A stretch of 64,000 nucleotides of DNA from Pseudomicrostroma phylloplanum. Lineage: Eukaryota; Basidiomycota; Exobasidiomycetes; Microstromatales. Below the pieces are notes generated by a model. It was not told where the DNA came from and ran no database searches. It saw nothing but the letters and a program-made list of their open reading frames with translations. A program made the position numbers and the translations under genes. The stretch lies in assembly GCA_039545275.1 (NCBI GenBank), contig BCHS01000014.1, forward strand, positions 3,930 through 67,929, written 5' to 3'. Below, piece by piece: positions 40,935 to 52,845 of this stretch. Positions within the stretch are counted from its first letter, which is position 1; every line of letters starts with the position of its first letter.

Positions 40935-41450
40935 ACGTAGCCAAGCCAGTTCTTTGCTCGCTCGCGTCACCGTCTAGCCCCTCTTTTGCACGCACCACCA
41001 CATGCACATTTCCCTCTTCCACTCTCACACCTTTTGTACACTCGACTCCCATCTTCAGCATTGATCCTTTGACCAAAATGTGACCATTGCGCTGCGCTCA
41101 TCCGAGCCAGCAATGTACAGCTACCAGAAATAAGTCCAGTGATCGTGTGTGAGAGACTGCACATTGAAGCCCGATCGTTGACGGCGTTTGCACCAGGGCC
41201 AACTCGCCCTTTCACCTGACGACGAGACGATCGTGACTGCTCGCGTGGCGCAGATCAACACCGCTCGCTGCCCCGCCTCCGCCCTTCCGCTCCATCTGTC
41301 CTCCTTCCCGTGCTTCCTTCCTCCTGTCACACTCAGCCCCATATACCCTCTCCCGACCGACCGCCTCGATACCCGGAATCCTTCTGCTTGCTTGCTTTTG
41401 TAGTCTGCACCCTTTCTGACTCATCTCGGCCCGGACACCTCTGGGCACGG
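40935..41450. other. Intergenic region RPS19 / histone deacetylase
   Basis: 3' flank of eS19 and upstream DNA of the deacetylase gene. An upstream in-frame ATG at 41310 exists, but its 47 codons do not look like protein. Nothing else recognised. Confidence 0.5.
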
Positions 41451-44400
41451 ATGGTTTTCATAGTCAAGATACCACCACGCTCGCACAGGACCACGCCCGA
41501 AGGAGAGGAGCAGGTACAGCAGCAGCAGCAGCAGCAGGAATCGATGGCAGAGGGAGCCGCTTCGATACCGGGGCAGTGGGGCGAGGAGAGCGTCAGTCCA
41601 GCCCCCACGGCTGTACGAGTGCAAGAGCACGCTGAGGCGGGACAGATGGGGCAGCCTACCCCTGCTCCCCCTCTCTTTACGCCCAGTCCGCCTACCCAGA
41701 GGGAGGAATCACCGCTCGAGGCGCCAGTCGTTCAAGATAGCCAGTCGACTGAGCAGATTGGGAGGAGCACCAGCATACAGGACGCACTCGACGCTCTCTC
41801 CATGCTCAGCATCGGCGCAGGTGCAGCGTCCGCTCAGCAAAGCGCGGGGCCACAGTCTGGTCGCGAGTTTTCTCCTGCCGCCCTAGCATATCCGGCTCTA
41901 CCAGCCCAAGAGGTCCAGCAGCAGCAGCGCGAGGTCGTACCACCGGCTACGACAGCTCCCATTCAGGCAGAGGTAGCGCCTTTACTCGATGTCATCGTGG
42001 CACCCGCTGTCCTCGCTCATCGCTACATCAGAGGCAGGGACGTCTCTTTGATCGTGGAGAGGCCAGAGAGGGTGAGGGCGGTATTGCTGGGCGTGTCTGC
42101 TCTTCTCGGGAGGATGGCCGCAGACAACGAGAACAGAGCGTCCTCCTCGGCTCGAACAGCTGCCAGCGGCGACGATGCGGACGACCTCATCTCACAACTA
42201 CAGGGTATGAGTATGGCTGGTCAGATTGGGGATACTCCTCCCGCTGCTTCACCCCGAGTTCAAGTCCTCCATTCTACGAAGAGCGTACCGCTTCATCCTG
42301 CTCATCCTGCGCTAGCTGTTGTGCATGCTCATCAGGAAGAAATGGTAGATGACATCCTTCCCGAATGTGAGGAGAAGCGGCGGCGAAAGGGCAAGCCAGT
42401 GGAAGCAGCAGGCGCAGCCGGTGGCCAGCAAGATGAGAAGATGGCTGCCCCTTCCACGCTGTACTCGTCGTATATCTCGCAATTATGCTCATATGCGCCC
42501 CACTCGGCTCCGATACCACCTCAACCAGTTCCAAGGCGGACGCGAGAGGCAGTCTCGGCCACTGCAACACCTACTGGGCTAGGGAGGACGAGGAGGGCAA
42601 CGCGGCAGGCGTCTCCTGGCCCAGCGTCTTCCGCAACCACTCCGCTACAGAAGCGAGAAGGGGACGCGAATGCTCCTTCTACTCAGGCTGTTCCGGTGAT
42701 CAAACAAGAGGCAGATGTAGCTGGGCCCGTGTCAGGATCTGCGGAGCCCCAGACGCCTGCTGAGGAGAAGAAAGAGCTAGTCAGCTTTGCTCTGCCTCCG
42801 ACTACGCCAGGGCAGAAGCTGGACGAAGCCACCAAGGAGGAGGGCGGCAGCAGTAGCAGCAGTAGCAGCGACGACGAAAGTGATCAACACGCCAGCGAGG
42901 TGCCTTACCACCTCTCGCAAGGTGATCTATACCTGCGTGGTAGCAAGTCAAAAGGTCTTGAAGACGAGCTGGCAGGATATGGTTCTGCAGAGGCTATCCA
43001 GCATGCTCTTGCCGCGAGCATAGAGGCAGTCGACCGGGTCTGCACTACTGCTGACTCGTCATCGCCAAGCAGACAGAATGGTCACGCTTCTACCGGCTCA
43101 ATCTCGCCTCTCGACTTCTCTACCACTCAGGGAGTTCCCTCCGCCTCCTCCTCTTCTGCCCCGCTCCCATCACGGCGCGCCTTTGTCCTCACCCGTCCAC
43201 CAGGGCACCACTGCTCAGGCTCTGCCCCCTCGGGCTTCTGCTGGGTCAACAATGCCGCCGTGGCAGCCGTGCACGCTTACCAGGCGCACGGCGTAGACCG
43301 TGTGGTCATCTTCGACATTGACTTGCACCACGGAAACGGCACGCAGAAGATTGCGTGGAGGATCAACGAGGAGACGCGGAGGGGAGATCTGGAGAGGGCA
43401 GCGAGGATCAAGGCTGCTGCTTCCTCGCTAGCGGGGCGAAGTGGGAGTGGAAGGGGTAAGGGCCCTCGCAAGTCTGGCGGTACTGGCGGTGGAGCAGCTG
43501 TAGATGTAGAAGCTGGTATACCCCCGCGCGGCTTGCAGGTCTTCTATAGCAGCCTGCACGATATCGAGAGCTTCCCGTGCGAAGACGGAGATGCGGATCT
43601 GGTGAGGGACGCCAGCGTCTGTATTCGGGGGGCTCACGGCCAGTGGATCTGGAATGGTGAGCAGTGCCGAGCATCGGCCGAGTGGTGTAGCTTTGCAAAG
43701 TGAGCAGTGCACTGACAGTCCTTTCACCTCCTCTCACTCGCAGTCCACCTAGACAAGTACGACTCCCCATCCTCCTTCGACGACCTCTACCGCACAAAGT
43801 ACTCGCAGCTCTTCACACAAGCGCGCAACTTCCTCAAACGCACCGCCTCTACCCCCTCCAATACGCTCGTGCTCATCTCCTGTGGGTTCGACGCCTGCTC
43901 CTACGAGCTGCAGGGTATGCAGCGTCACGGGAAGCATGTCCCGCCGGGATTCTACGAGCGATTTGCTAGGGATGCGGTGCAGCTGAGTGAGGAAATGGCT
44001 GAGGGGAAGGTGGTTAGTCTGCTTGAGGGAGGGTATGGCGATCGAGCGCTGTGCAGTGCTTCGATTGCGCACATGAAGGGGCTCGCGACGCCTCCTCCAT
44101 CACCCAATGGCACAGTCGACTCCCAAGCGGGACTGGTCAACGAGGCACAAGCACCGACGGTCTCGGGTCACCGCCACTACTCTTCGGTAGGAAGCGCAAT
44201 GGACCCTTATGCCCACCAGTGGTTCTCCCTCGAGGCGCTCAAGGCCCTCGAGAAGACAATGGCGACTGTCCTGCGTACCCGAGCGCAAGCGCGGACCGCT
44301 GCTGCGTCAGGCCTGCTGTATCCACATGGGCTTGTAGCTGGAGCGGGGGTGAGCCCCACAAAGAGACGTGGTGGAGCAGGAGCAGCAGCGCAGCACCAAC

Positions 44401-44600
44401 TTCCCTTGGGCAGCGTCGGGTCCAATGCTGCTGTCGGCGGACAAGACTGGCTCGCCCGTGCGGCAGCACACTTCACTGCCTTTGAGGAACTGTGCGAGCC
44501 GCTGATGTATGTCGCTCCTCCACGAGCTGCTGGTGCGTCTGCAGGAGCGGGAGCAGGAATGGCGACGGGCAGAGGCGCTGCGGGTGGGAGGGGGTACTAG
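41451..44600 (+). CDS. Histone deacetylase, Hos3-like
   Basis: A zinc-dependent deacetylase of lysine side chains, probably nuclear or bud-neck associated as for yeast Hos3. Two exons (41451-43656, 43744-44600) give 1020 residues. The N-terminal 170 residues and a stretch around 330-480 are disordered. Catalytic blocks are VLAHRYIRGRDVSLIVERPE, RAFVLTRPPGHHCSGSAPSG (active-site His pair), FDIDLHHGNGTQ (Zn ligands), YSSLHDIESFPCEDGD, LISCGFDACSYELQGM and SLLEGGYG. The fold is interrupted by long low-complexity insertions compared with other class II enzymes, the pattern seen in Hos3. The C-terminus ends in an Ala/Gly-rich tail. The intron falls inside the catalytic domain and its removal restores the sequence IWN-VHLDKYDSP. 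Confidence 0.92.
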
Positions 44601-45249
44601 AGCCATCGCTGTACCGAAGGCTGGCTCAGAATAGATGACTCATGCAACGATATGTCTATACCAATCTCATTTGCTTCTCCTTGCTCGGCCATCTCAATGA
44701 TCAGAAGGTCGTACGTCGTGTGTATCCGTAAGCACGTTGCCTCTCCCCAAAGCGAAGGTAGGAAGGACACTACTCTCCTTCTCTCCCCGCATGTGAGGAC
44801 AGAGGGGCTCCAGGCCATCGCCGCCGGAGACATCCCGGGCCATTCCTTCCTTTCCCCGGCTCTGGCATCGGGCATTGTAGTCTACCATTCTTTCACTGTC
44901 GCTCTGCTCATCCATACTGCCTCAGTATCACCGCAAGCAGTATCGAATTCAGTCAGCCACGGGAGCTGCTGACTGACCACGAGGCGCCCCAGGGAGACCA
45001 GCCGAAGCGAGCTCTATTTCCGGCACACACACACACACGCAGGCCTCCCCGCGCTTCGGCACCTCTTCCTCTTCAAGGCTTCGCCTCGTCTGCCTCGTGC
45101 ACTCGTCGATTCCTAAGCGCTGAAAGTAAGACGACGCCAGACGGAGCAGACAAGCAAGGCAAAAGGTATACAACATCGTCAAGGAGTCCACGGCGTCACT
45201 CGAGCGTAAGACGGACTGACTGGCTGGCTGGTCATCCACGCCCCCCAGG
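44601..45249. other. Intergenic region HDAC / TVP38
   Basis: 649 bp holding the deacetylase 3' flank and the TVP38 upstream region. A short (CA)n run lies near 45023-45038. No supported gene. Confidence 0.5.
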
Positions 45250-48075
45250 ATGTCTGGCAACTATCCGCCCAATGCTGCCGCCTCCTCCTCGTCCTCTTCC
45301 TCCTTCGGCGGCCATCGACGTCACCCTTCTCGCGAAGCAGGCTCAGAGCCTCTCCTCCTACCACCACAGTCTCTAGCAGGCGGAGGAGCAGCCTGGTCCA
45401 ACAATGGCCTAACCCCGGCATTCGAGCTGCACGATGACCCCCTCTCTGCAACTCCCGCTGCTGCTGTATCTCTACATCCCACCCCTCCACGGCAGCGGGT
45501 AGGCCATCAACATCAGTCCTCTACGGCGGTCAATCTAGCAGATGCGCTTACAAAGGAAGAGGAGCAGGCAAGGAAGAGACTAGAGCGGAGCGAAAGTGGC
45601 AGCCAGAGGGGCAGGGGAGGTGCGCCCTCCTCCACTCTGCCCAGGATGGAAGCGGATCGAAGTACGACTGGCCTCAAGGCGGTCCAGCATCTTGGTGGAT
45701 GGACAAGAGATGCTTCAAACGACCGGAATCGATCCATCAGCCCGAGTATGGCTGGTGATCGTGGACATACCACCCACTCTCGCGTGGGCTCACCCTCGAT
45801 CGATATTCACCGCAGAGCGATTACGCCCTCGCCAGCGAGTTCCTCGCCGACTCGAGAGCACCACGAGTCACAGCGATACACGCCTCTGGGTCGGAGAGGC
45901 AGTCTGCAGCGAAAGGGTCTGGATGGAGTTGCGGCTGCACTGCGCTCCCCCAATGCAAGAGCCTCGCCGATCCTCTTCAAGTCTGCCAGTCGAGCTGGTC
46001 ACGAGGACCCATTTCCAGCCAATACCGCTGGCCGCCTTTATGAGGATGACGATGCGTACGATGATGAGGAGGCCGGTAAAGGCCATGGGAAAGGAGGAGC
46101 CGCGCCGCTGCCACGGAGAAAGAGTACCGGTGCTAACGTGCTACCGGTGAGCAGACCCCCGGCTGGCGAAACGAGACCGGCCAGTCGGGCAAAGGCAATA
46201 GAGGACGCTCGTAACGGCGATGGGCGCCAGACACCAGCGCAGTATCGCCCTGTGAAGCAGCCGCTCAAGGCGAATAGCACTCCAGTCCATTACATCAGCG
46301 CTGCAAGTCAAAATGGCCGAGCATCGACGTCTTCCCACCACTCCTACGTCGCAATGGACGGACAGTCAGGGAGTACGTCTCCGCTCATCGTCCCGCAGGC
46401 GAGGAGGGGAGCTATCAATCTCAAGACGAAGAGCGCCCGTCGAAGAGGAGCAACAAAGGGCAAGAGACGAGCCATCGAGCCTTCGCGCCCATTCTGGCAG
46501 TCCCTCGGTCTCCTCTTAAGCAGGATATGCTGGCACATTGCCCATCCTGTCCTCAGCGTACAACAGGGCAAGTCGTACGTGTTGCAGACCGTCCGCGATA
46601 CAGACAAGGCCTTTCGAGATCCTTTCACCGGCCAGCGAGTCTGGTGGCCAGACTGGCTCGATGGGTATGTCCCGCTTCTCATCTGGCTGGTGATATCGCT
46701 CAGCAGTACCATCACCGTTCTCACCTTTCATACGCAAGTCTTCAAAGGTCTGGACGAGCTCTCGAGGACTCTGCAGCAGATGGGTCTCGCAGGCAAACTG
46801 TCCATTGGCGGTCTGATCTTCTTGACCACCTTCCCACCGCTGCCTCTGTACTCGACACTGATCGTCCTGTGCGGCTTCTCTTTTGGTCTCTGGCAAGGCT
46901 TCGTCATCAGCTACATCGCCGCCCTATCAGGTGCCGTCGTCGTCTACCTTCTAAGCAAGTCTCTGCTGAGAAAATGGATGGACAAGCTCATGGCCAAGTC
47001 GGGTGGACTGAAGAAGGTGGTCAGGGCCATCGAGAAACGACCCAAGCTCCTCTTCCTCATCCGACTCGCACCCTACCCTTACAACCTCATGAACACTCTC
47101 CTGGCCTCCAGCCCTACACTCACCTTCAAGACGTACTTTCTCTGCACGGCCCTCGCTTTGCCCAAGTTGCTCGTGCACTGCGGTCTTGGCGCCTCGATCA
47201 AGAACTTTGCAGCCTACCACGGCGAAGGTGGCGATCCTACTGAAGCCGGCTCCGGCTCAGGTCACGGTCAGACCTCTACCGAGGGCAAAGCGGCTGGGGC
47301 GAGCACAGCAGAGACGGCCAAGCGCATAGCGGGCTTCGTGGGCGTGGGACTCTGCATCGGCATCTTCATCTACCTGCTATCGGTCGCGCGAAAGGCCGTG
47401 GATGAGGAGGTGGACAGTGATGCTGAGGATGGAGAGTATGATGAGCTCGACGAGGGCGAGGAAGATGAGGAGGAAGAGGAAGGACTAGATGATGATGATA
47501 TCTCCGATGATGGTGGTGATGAAGGAAGACTGCTGTCCGGTGCACAGGCTCCGTACCACGACGGCGGCGGGGAGTCATCTCTAGCTTTGGCTGGCACAGG
47601 CAGCAGCTTCGACACCGTCTCGCCCTTCAAGCTGCAAGCTGCTCCACGAGGCACCACAACAGCCAGCAGCGGGCACGCGCCCCTGTACGAGGTACCCGCA
47701 GACGCCGTCGCCTTCCGCATTGCCTCTCCTGACTCACTAGAGATGAGCAACGTGTACACCAGCAGCACATCGCCCGCCTTCAATCTCGCTGGCCGCGGAC
47801 CTGGGCGCGGCGCGCCTGCTGGACGAGGAGGTGGGGACCAGCCCTATAGGCTGCAGAGCAATGGCGGCAAGAGCACGTTTGATCTGCTCGGCACCGGCGG
47901 TGGGGNGGGGNCATTGTCTTCTTCGTCGGCGGCGGGACTGGGACTGGGTCTGGACAGGAGCGAGGACGCGTCGCACGAGAGTGGTCAGAGGTGCGAGATT
48001 GACTTCCTGGAGGAGGAGGCCGAGAGGAGCTTCGCGTCTGCCTCGGCCAAGGCTGGGTCCGGCAGAGAGAACTGA
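45250..48075 (+). CDS. TVP38: Golgi membrane protein Tvp38 (VTT/DedA family)
   Basis: A single-exon gene of 941 residues. About 460 disordered Ser/Arg/Gly-rich residues precede the membrane part: WLVISLSSTITVLTFHTQVF, then the VTT domain with IFLTTFPPLPLYSTLIVLCG, FGLWQGFVISYIAALSGAVV, RLAPYPYNLMNTLLASSP and a last helix GFVGVGLCIGIFIYLLSV. A strongly acidic stretch follows (about 715-755), then a Gly/Ser tail. Yeast Tvp38 is a late-Golgi/vesicle protein of 337 residues; VTT proteins such as VMP1 and TMEM41B scramble lipids, so that activity is plausible here. Two ambiguous bases (N at 47906 and 47911) fall in the tail, giving two undefined residues. Confidence 0.9.
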   Translation: MSGNYPPNAAASSSSSSSFGGHRRHPSREAGSEPLLLPPQSLAGGGAAWSNNGLTPAFELHDDPLSATPAAAVSLHPTPPRQRVGHQHQSSTAVNLADALTKEEEQARKRLERSESGSQRGRGGAPSSTLPRMEADRSTTGLKAVQHLGGWTRDASNDRNRSISPSMAGDRGHTTHSRVGSPSIDIHRRAITPSPASSSPTREHHESQRYTPLGRRGSLQRKGLDGVAAALRSPNARASPILFKSASRAGHEDPFPANTAGRLYEDDDAYDDEEAGKGHGKGGAAPLPRRKSTGANVLPVSRPPAGETRPASRAKAIEDARNGDGRQTPAQYRPVKQPLKANSTPVHYISAASQNGRASTSSHHSYVAMDGQSGSTSPLIVPQARRGAINLKTKSARRRGATKGKRRAIEPSRPFWQSLGLLLSRICWHIAHPVLSVQQGKSYVLQTVRDTDKAFRDPFTGQRVWWPDWLDGYVPLLIWLVISLSSTITVLTFHTQVFKGLDELSRTLQQMGLAGKLSIGGLIFLTTFPPLPLYSTLIVLCGFSFGLWQGFVISYIAALSGAVVVYLLSKSLLRKWMDKLMAKSGGLKKVVRAIEKRPKLLFLIRLAPYPYNLMNTLLASSPTLTFKTYFLCTALALPKLLVHCGLGASIKNFAAYHGEGGDPTEAGSGSGHGQTSTEGKAAGASTAETAKRIAGFVGVGLCIGIFIYLLSVARKAVDEEVDSDAEDGEYDELDEGEEDEEEEEGLDDDDISDDGGDEGRLLSGAQAPYHDGGGESSLALAGTGSSFDTVSPFKLQAAPRGTTTASSGHAPLYEVPADAVAFRIASPDSLEMSNVYTSSTSPAFNLAGRGPGRGAPAGRGGGDQPYRLQSNGGKSTFDLLGTGGGXGXLSSSSAAGLGLGLDRSEDASHESGQRCEIDFLEEEAERSFASASAKAGSGREN

Positions 48076-48568
48076 GGAAGATGATCGCAGTGGAGTGGAC
48101 AATTGCTGAATCCCCCTACTTGTATATACATTCGCAGGCCGTACGTCGGCATTGGCATTAGCTTCGTTGTCACTTTCCCGTGTCTATACAATAGTCAACA
48201 CCGTTCTCGTTTCGAGTGTCCCACTTGAGTAGGCCTGCGATGCTTGTACAGCCCAGCCCAGCCCAGCGAAGAGTCGAGTGCATTTGTATGGCAGGCCTTA
48301 GTGGCTGACTGGCTGGCTGGCTGGCCGGCTGAGGGACAATCGGAACGGAGTTCGCGCGTCGAGCGAGCTGTGGCCGAGGGGCCGCTCGAGCCAGACAGAT
48401 GTTCTGATCCGCACCTCGTTCCTTGTCATCGTAGTCGCCAACACCATCACCATCACCAACATCGTCGTTAACTGATCGCCTGGCCTTGCGGATCTTGACA
48501 AGTAATAGTCCACATCTACTCCAAGAAACACTCTCTGCTCCCTGACCTCTGATCTCCGATCTCCAAAG
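48076..48568. other. Intergenic region TVP38 / EMC6
   Basis: 493 bp. A GGCTGACTGGCTGGCTGGCTGG-type stretch near 48300-48330 is the only feature seen. Confidence 0.5.
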
Positions 48569-49367
48569 ATGGAAGCACTGATGCAAGGCATGGGCGGTGG
48601 GCAGGCCAACTCGGCTGCGATCCAGGCTCAAAAGGCCCGTGAGAGGGAGGCGACGCAGCTCCAGTCATTCTACCTGGATAACATTGTGCATAACAACAAG
48701 CAGATCTCGTAGTGAGTGGAGACAGGCCGCAGGAGGAGGCGTGAGGGAGGGAGAGTGGGGATGAAAGAAGGGAGCGTTGCTGGAATTGAGGTTGATCATA
48801 CTACCGCCTGCCCCACACCACCATACAGTATCCGCTCCATCTCCCTCGCACTAGCAGGAAGCACAGCCGGCATCCTCGGTCTCTCCTCCGGTCCTGGTCT
48901 CCTCTTCTTCCTCCTCTCCGTACTGAGCATAAATGCCCTAATCCTCGTCTTCCCCGCCCGCGGCGCACCACACAAGTACCTGCTCAACCCACCACCCCAG
49001 TCACCCCTTGGCTTTGTACTAGGAATCGGAGGATCGGTGGCTACAGCGGCTGCTATTGCCTCGCCGGGGATCATGGCGTATGGTGCTTCGGCTGTTCTGG
49101 GCGGGGCGGCGAGTAGTGCGAATGCGAGGGGCGTAGCGAGGGAACAGAAGGTCGTGGGAGGAAAAGAGGGAGAGGATCTGGGTGATGTGGCTTGGTACTT
49201 GCTAGAGGGACTCAAGGGGGAGCTGCTCAGCTTTATTCTTTGGTGGACATTTTGGACTGCCATTGTCCATGGTGAGTGTAGAGACGAGCGGTAGGCGGGA
49301 TTACAGCAGTAGACAGAAGGACTGATGACGTGCGCCCACCTGATCTCTCTTAACAGTCTACGAGTAA
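48569..49367 (+). CDS. EMC6: ER membrane protein complex subunit 6
   Basis: Part of the EMC insertase, which places transmembrane helices into the ER membrane. Three exons (48569-48711, 48829-49271, 49357-49367, the last only 11 nt: VYE and stop) give 198 residues. The N-terminal cytosolic helix has SFYLDNIVHNNKQIS joined across the splice to YIRSISLALAGSTAGILGLS. Two further hydrophobic segments follow (LLFFLLSVLSINALILVF; LSFILWWTFWTAIVHGVYE). The middle loop is longer than in yeast (108 residues) or human (110) EMC6, with an extra small-residue hydrophobic stretch (SVATAAAIASPGIMAYGASA). Confidence 0.85.
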
Positions 49368-49833
49368 AGGGGCAATCTGTTGAAAAGCTACTATGCCGAC
49401 AGCAAGGCTACGGACTACTCCACCGAGCTCTGGGGTATTTGTACATCCAGTGCGCCTCTGTGGCCATGATCATTTCACATCGTGACCAGAATCAATAGAG
49501 CTAATAGAGTGATTAGCGGATAGACCGTGAGATCTTGTATCTGACTCCATCTGTGCAAGGCACATTCATAAGGTGTAGCCCCCTCCGTTGTGCCGCTCTG
49601 TTCAAGAAGGACGCTCTTGGTCATGGTATCATCTCTGCTCCTGAGTGAATCCCTTCCCAACTCCTCTCGATGCTGCATGTAAAGCTGAGATTCTTGTTTC
49701 TAGTGACATACGCCCGCTCCCACCAACGTCGTGCCCCTGTCTCCACTGCCAGACATCGTGGCTTACCCTATAGACCTTCACCGAGCGAAATGTTACGATC
49801 TCCAGCCCTTGTCTCTGACCATTCCTGCCTCTC
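49368..49833. other. Convergent intergenic region EMC6 / NAA10
   Basis: 466 bp of presumed 3' UTRs; no coding signal. Confidence 0.5.
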
Positions 49834-50697
49834 TCATTGCAGCACGAGCCTCATCGCCCATGCGTCTTCTCCGTCCGCGTCTGTGAAGTGGTATGAGAAA
49901 AGGGGGGAATTCCAAGTCGGTCAGCGATCCCTGATGGCGTATTTACAGAGCTTCCTTTAGCCAGCCCCCTTGTCCCCGTCAGGCTGCCCACACTCCCACT
50001 TATCTCAAGCCTGCATTGTCACTCACAGTACCCCTTCTCCACCCCATGCACCTCGAATCCCAATGTATCTCTATAGAGTCCAATTGCCGCCCGGTTCGTC
50101 TCGCGGACGTGGAGGGAGACGTACTTTGCGCCAAAGACGTCGCGCATGGCCGTTTCTAGAGCAGAGCCGGAGAGAAGGCGAGGTAAGGGAGAAGAGGAAG
50201 GTTCAGTATGGCTGGAAGATTTGAGCAGAGAGGAAGAGAGAGGTGTAGAGGGATGGGAGCGGCTCCCCCTCCTTCTCCTCTTGGTGGTCTGTAGAGGGCG
50301 CTTCACAGGCACCACAAGTAGCCTAGCTACTCTTCTAGCCCACCTGCTATCTTGCCCCTCCCGGACACTCACGACTCTGCCTCATAAGCTTCTGCGCAAC
50401 TCCCAATCTTCTATAGCTCCTCAGCACGCTAATCGAAGTCACATGTCCATGGGCCACACCATCCGTCGGCTCCTCCTCCATCTTCCCCAAAATATACCCC
50501 ACAATCTTCCCCTTCCTCTCTCCCGTCCTCTCGTCTTTGCCACCATCATAAGAGAGGTCCTCGGCGACGTAGGAGAGTTGAGGCCAGGTGAGGGCGTGGT
50601 AGAGGTAGTAGCGCATGGTGTAGTTTTCGGGGAGGTTGTGAAGGTTGCAGGCTTGCATGCCCAGCTCGTCGTGGATGGTTGCGGGACGGATGTTCAT
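49834..50697 (-). CDS. NAA10: N-alpha-acetyltransferase 10, NatA catalytic subunit
   Basis: Acetylates the N-terminus of nascent proteins after Met removal, together with the auxiliary subunit Naa15 at the ribosome. Three exons (50697-50373, 50155-50027, 49880-49834) give 166 residues. The start [20 protein letters not shown] is nearly invariant in Ard1 proteins, followed by [20 protein letters not shown] and SYVAEDL. The acetyl-CoA loop reads [13 protein letters not shown] (R/Q-x2-G-x-A type). Exons 2 and 3 supply [20 protein letters not shown] and the substrate-site end [15 protein letters not shown]. It lacks the long C-terminal tail of yeast and human Naa10 (about 235 residues). The catalytic domain is complete. 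Confidence 0.95.
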
Positions 50698-51220
50698 CGT
50701 GGGAGGATGAGTAGGAGACTAGGGGAGGAGCGATGGTGATGATGATGGTGATGATCCCTCGCAATGATCTACCGAATTGTCGCAGCACTCCAGGCAGCGA
50801 AGGAAGGATCGAAGGAACCAAGTCCTTTCCGTATTTCCTCGCCTGTGCCGCATTTCGGCCTCCGTCCTCGTCGTCGCCTGCACGGGCTCCACTCGACGGC
50901 TCGGCTCGCTCACGACTGGCTGGCTGCGATGACTGGCAGCATCACAGTAGGAGGAGAGCATTGTACAGAGAGTATAGTATTCACATTGAATGAAATCTAA
51001 GAAGTTGAAATGAAAGACTTCCAACTGGAACGTCTACTTGTGACCCGGAAAGCATACACACACATATGGGCCAGAAAGCAAGACGGCGCATGCCGGGTCG
51101 ATGGGCGTGACATAGCAGCACCCATGGTCGGTAGTCCTGCTCTTGCTCTGTACCCAGCCAACACACACTCTGACGAACACAGGATGCTTCTCTCACACCT
51201 CCTGCCTTTGCAGACTCCCA
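50698..51220. other. Intergenic region NAA10 / M28-like gene
   Basis: 523 bp between two minus-strand genes. A GATGGTGATGATGATGG stretch lies just upstream of NAA10. No supported gene. Confidence 0.5.
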
Positions 51221-52845
51221 CTACTCCACGTCCGGCGTAGGAACATAGTGGACAAACTGCTTCTTCCTACCAGACGACACCTCCTCCCTGTACTCCCTGT
51301 AAGGCTTCACAATTTCTTCCCTCGGCACGTCCTGCAGGGCAAAGTAGAGGTCGCCGAGTGCGAGTGTCTGGGAGCGCATGCGGGCATAATCGACTGCCTT
51401 GGGTCCCCACGAGGGAGACCAGAGCGACCATGGTCCGGAGATGATCGAGGTGGTCGGGAGGAGCTGGGTGTGGTAGTAAGTCCCCAGACCTCCAAAGCTG
51501 GTGTACGTGGGGACGACGACGTTCTGAGGGAGACAGGCACCTCGGTTGACCACTACGCGGTCCAGCTTGCGTCGGCGCACTGCCGCCTTGACCGCATTGA
51601 TCACGGGTTCCATGGGCCCCACTGCCCAGATCATGAGCTCTCCTTTACCCGTGTACCTCAACCCCCACCCATTGGTCCAGAATCCTCTCGAGTACTGCTC
51701 AATCTCCCGCGCGGCCATGTGCTCAACAGGCACCACCAGTGTCACATCCGAGCCCAAATCCTTGCCGAGCATCTTGGAGTGGTAGTTGCTTCCTTCTCGA
51801 GCTAGATTGAGGTGCCCCGAGTTGAAGACGAATTGCACGGTACGGGTGCGCGAGGAGAGGGGGAGAGAGGCAAAGTACTTGGCCAGGGCTAGGAGGGCGC
51901 CTGGCCCGTTCTCTTGAATGTGAGAACAGCCGTCGGTGTGGCTGACGTAGAGGATACTTTCGGATGACTGACCTGCGAGGGGGAAAACAAGCATGGAGGG
52001 TCAGTCCCGAGAACACAAGTTGCTCCAATCGTCAGGCTACTTTTGGTGGACTCACCTGGCAAAGTGGCAGTGAGGTTCTTCGTAGTCGACTCTGACACAT
52101 CGGCCCTGACGGTGATCGTCGCTTCCTTTCCCGCCTTTGCTGCCTTTTTAATCTCTGCCCCTTCATCACATCCCACAAAGAGTCCCGGCAACTTGTAGAA
52201 GACGCCATCGTGTGGTGTAAAGTGTCCCTCCATGTACTCCCTCGGCACATCAAGCACATCGATGTATCCCTTCACGCCAATCCTGCTTCCCACAAGCATG
52301 TCCTCGATGAGCTGGTCATCAGTGGCTGGACGCTTGTACCGTGAAAAGTAGGGGAGATCGCGCGTGGTAAAGTAGGAGATGAGGGAGATGAGGGCATAGG
52401 GCCAGATCCTTGGGAAGGAGGTATCCCGCACCACGATCTTCCCCGCGGCATTCTCGGGAGTGAGTGGTGTGCCAGAAGGAATGTACACCAGGGGCGCAGT
52501 GACGGTAGTGGGTAGAGAGTAGGCGACGGTGCTCGCAATAGGCACGTCTTCTGACCCAATGGCCAGCTTGGAGCATGAGCCGAGCGTCTCTCCCTTTGCT
52601 GGCTCCCATACCCGCAGGTCATGCTCAGTCGAGGAGACTTGGAGCCCTTCGATGCCCTTGAGCTCTGCCTCCAGCCACTCTACGGCGTCCTTGTGGGTCT
52701 GGCCTCCTGGCATGCGCAGCTTACCACCACAGCAGATCTTGTCTACCCATTCTTCAAACTGTCCCGAGGTAGCGAATGCGGACTCGTCTATGCATGATGG
52801 CCGTGATGAAGAGGCAGCAGAGGTGGACGAGGTTGAGGCAGCCAT
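51221..52845 (-). CDS. Peptidase M28/PA-domain-like protein, probably non-catalytic
   Basis: Two exons (52845-52056, 51972-51221) give 513 residues. The N-terminal half has an inserted PA-like domain (APLVYIPSGTPLTPENAAGK, IVVRDTSFPRIWPYALIS). The C-terminal half has the alternating strands of an M28 fold: ILYVSHTDGCSHIQENGPGA at the place of the first metal-binding His and the Asp-Asp motif, and TVQFVFNSGHLNLAREGSNY where M28 enzymes have the catalytic Glu-Glu. The His of SHTDG is kept, the bridging Asp region reads QENGPG, and the Glu pair is absent. No signal peptide is obvious. The fold assignment rests on pattern, not search; it could also be a distinct fungal family. Function unknown. 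Confidence 0.62.

Noticed and set aside
41241..41260. tRNA-like A-box resemblance (CGTGGCGCAG)
   Set aside because: No B box (GGTTCRANNCC) at the right distance and no acceptor stem; the same string also occurs within coding sequence near 23578.
43428..43797. Antisense frames over the deacetylase exon junction
   Set aside because: Pure antisense shadows of a well-supported enzyme gene.
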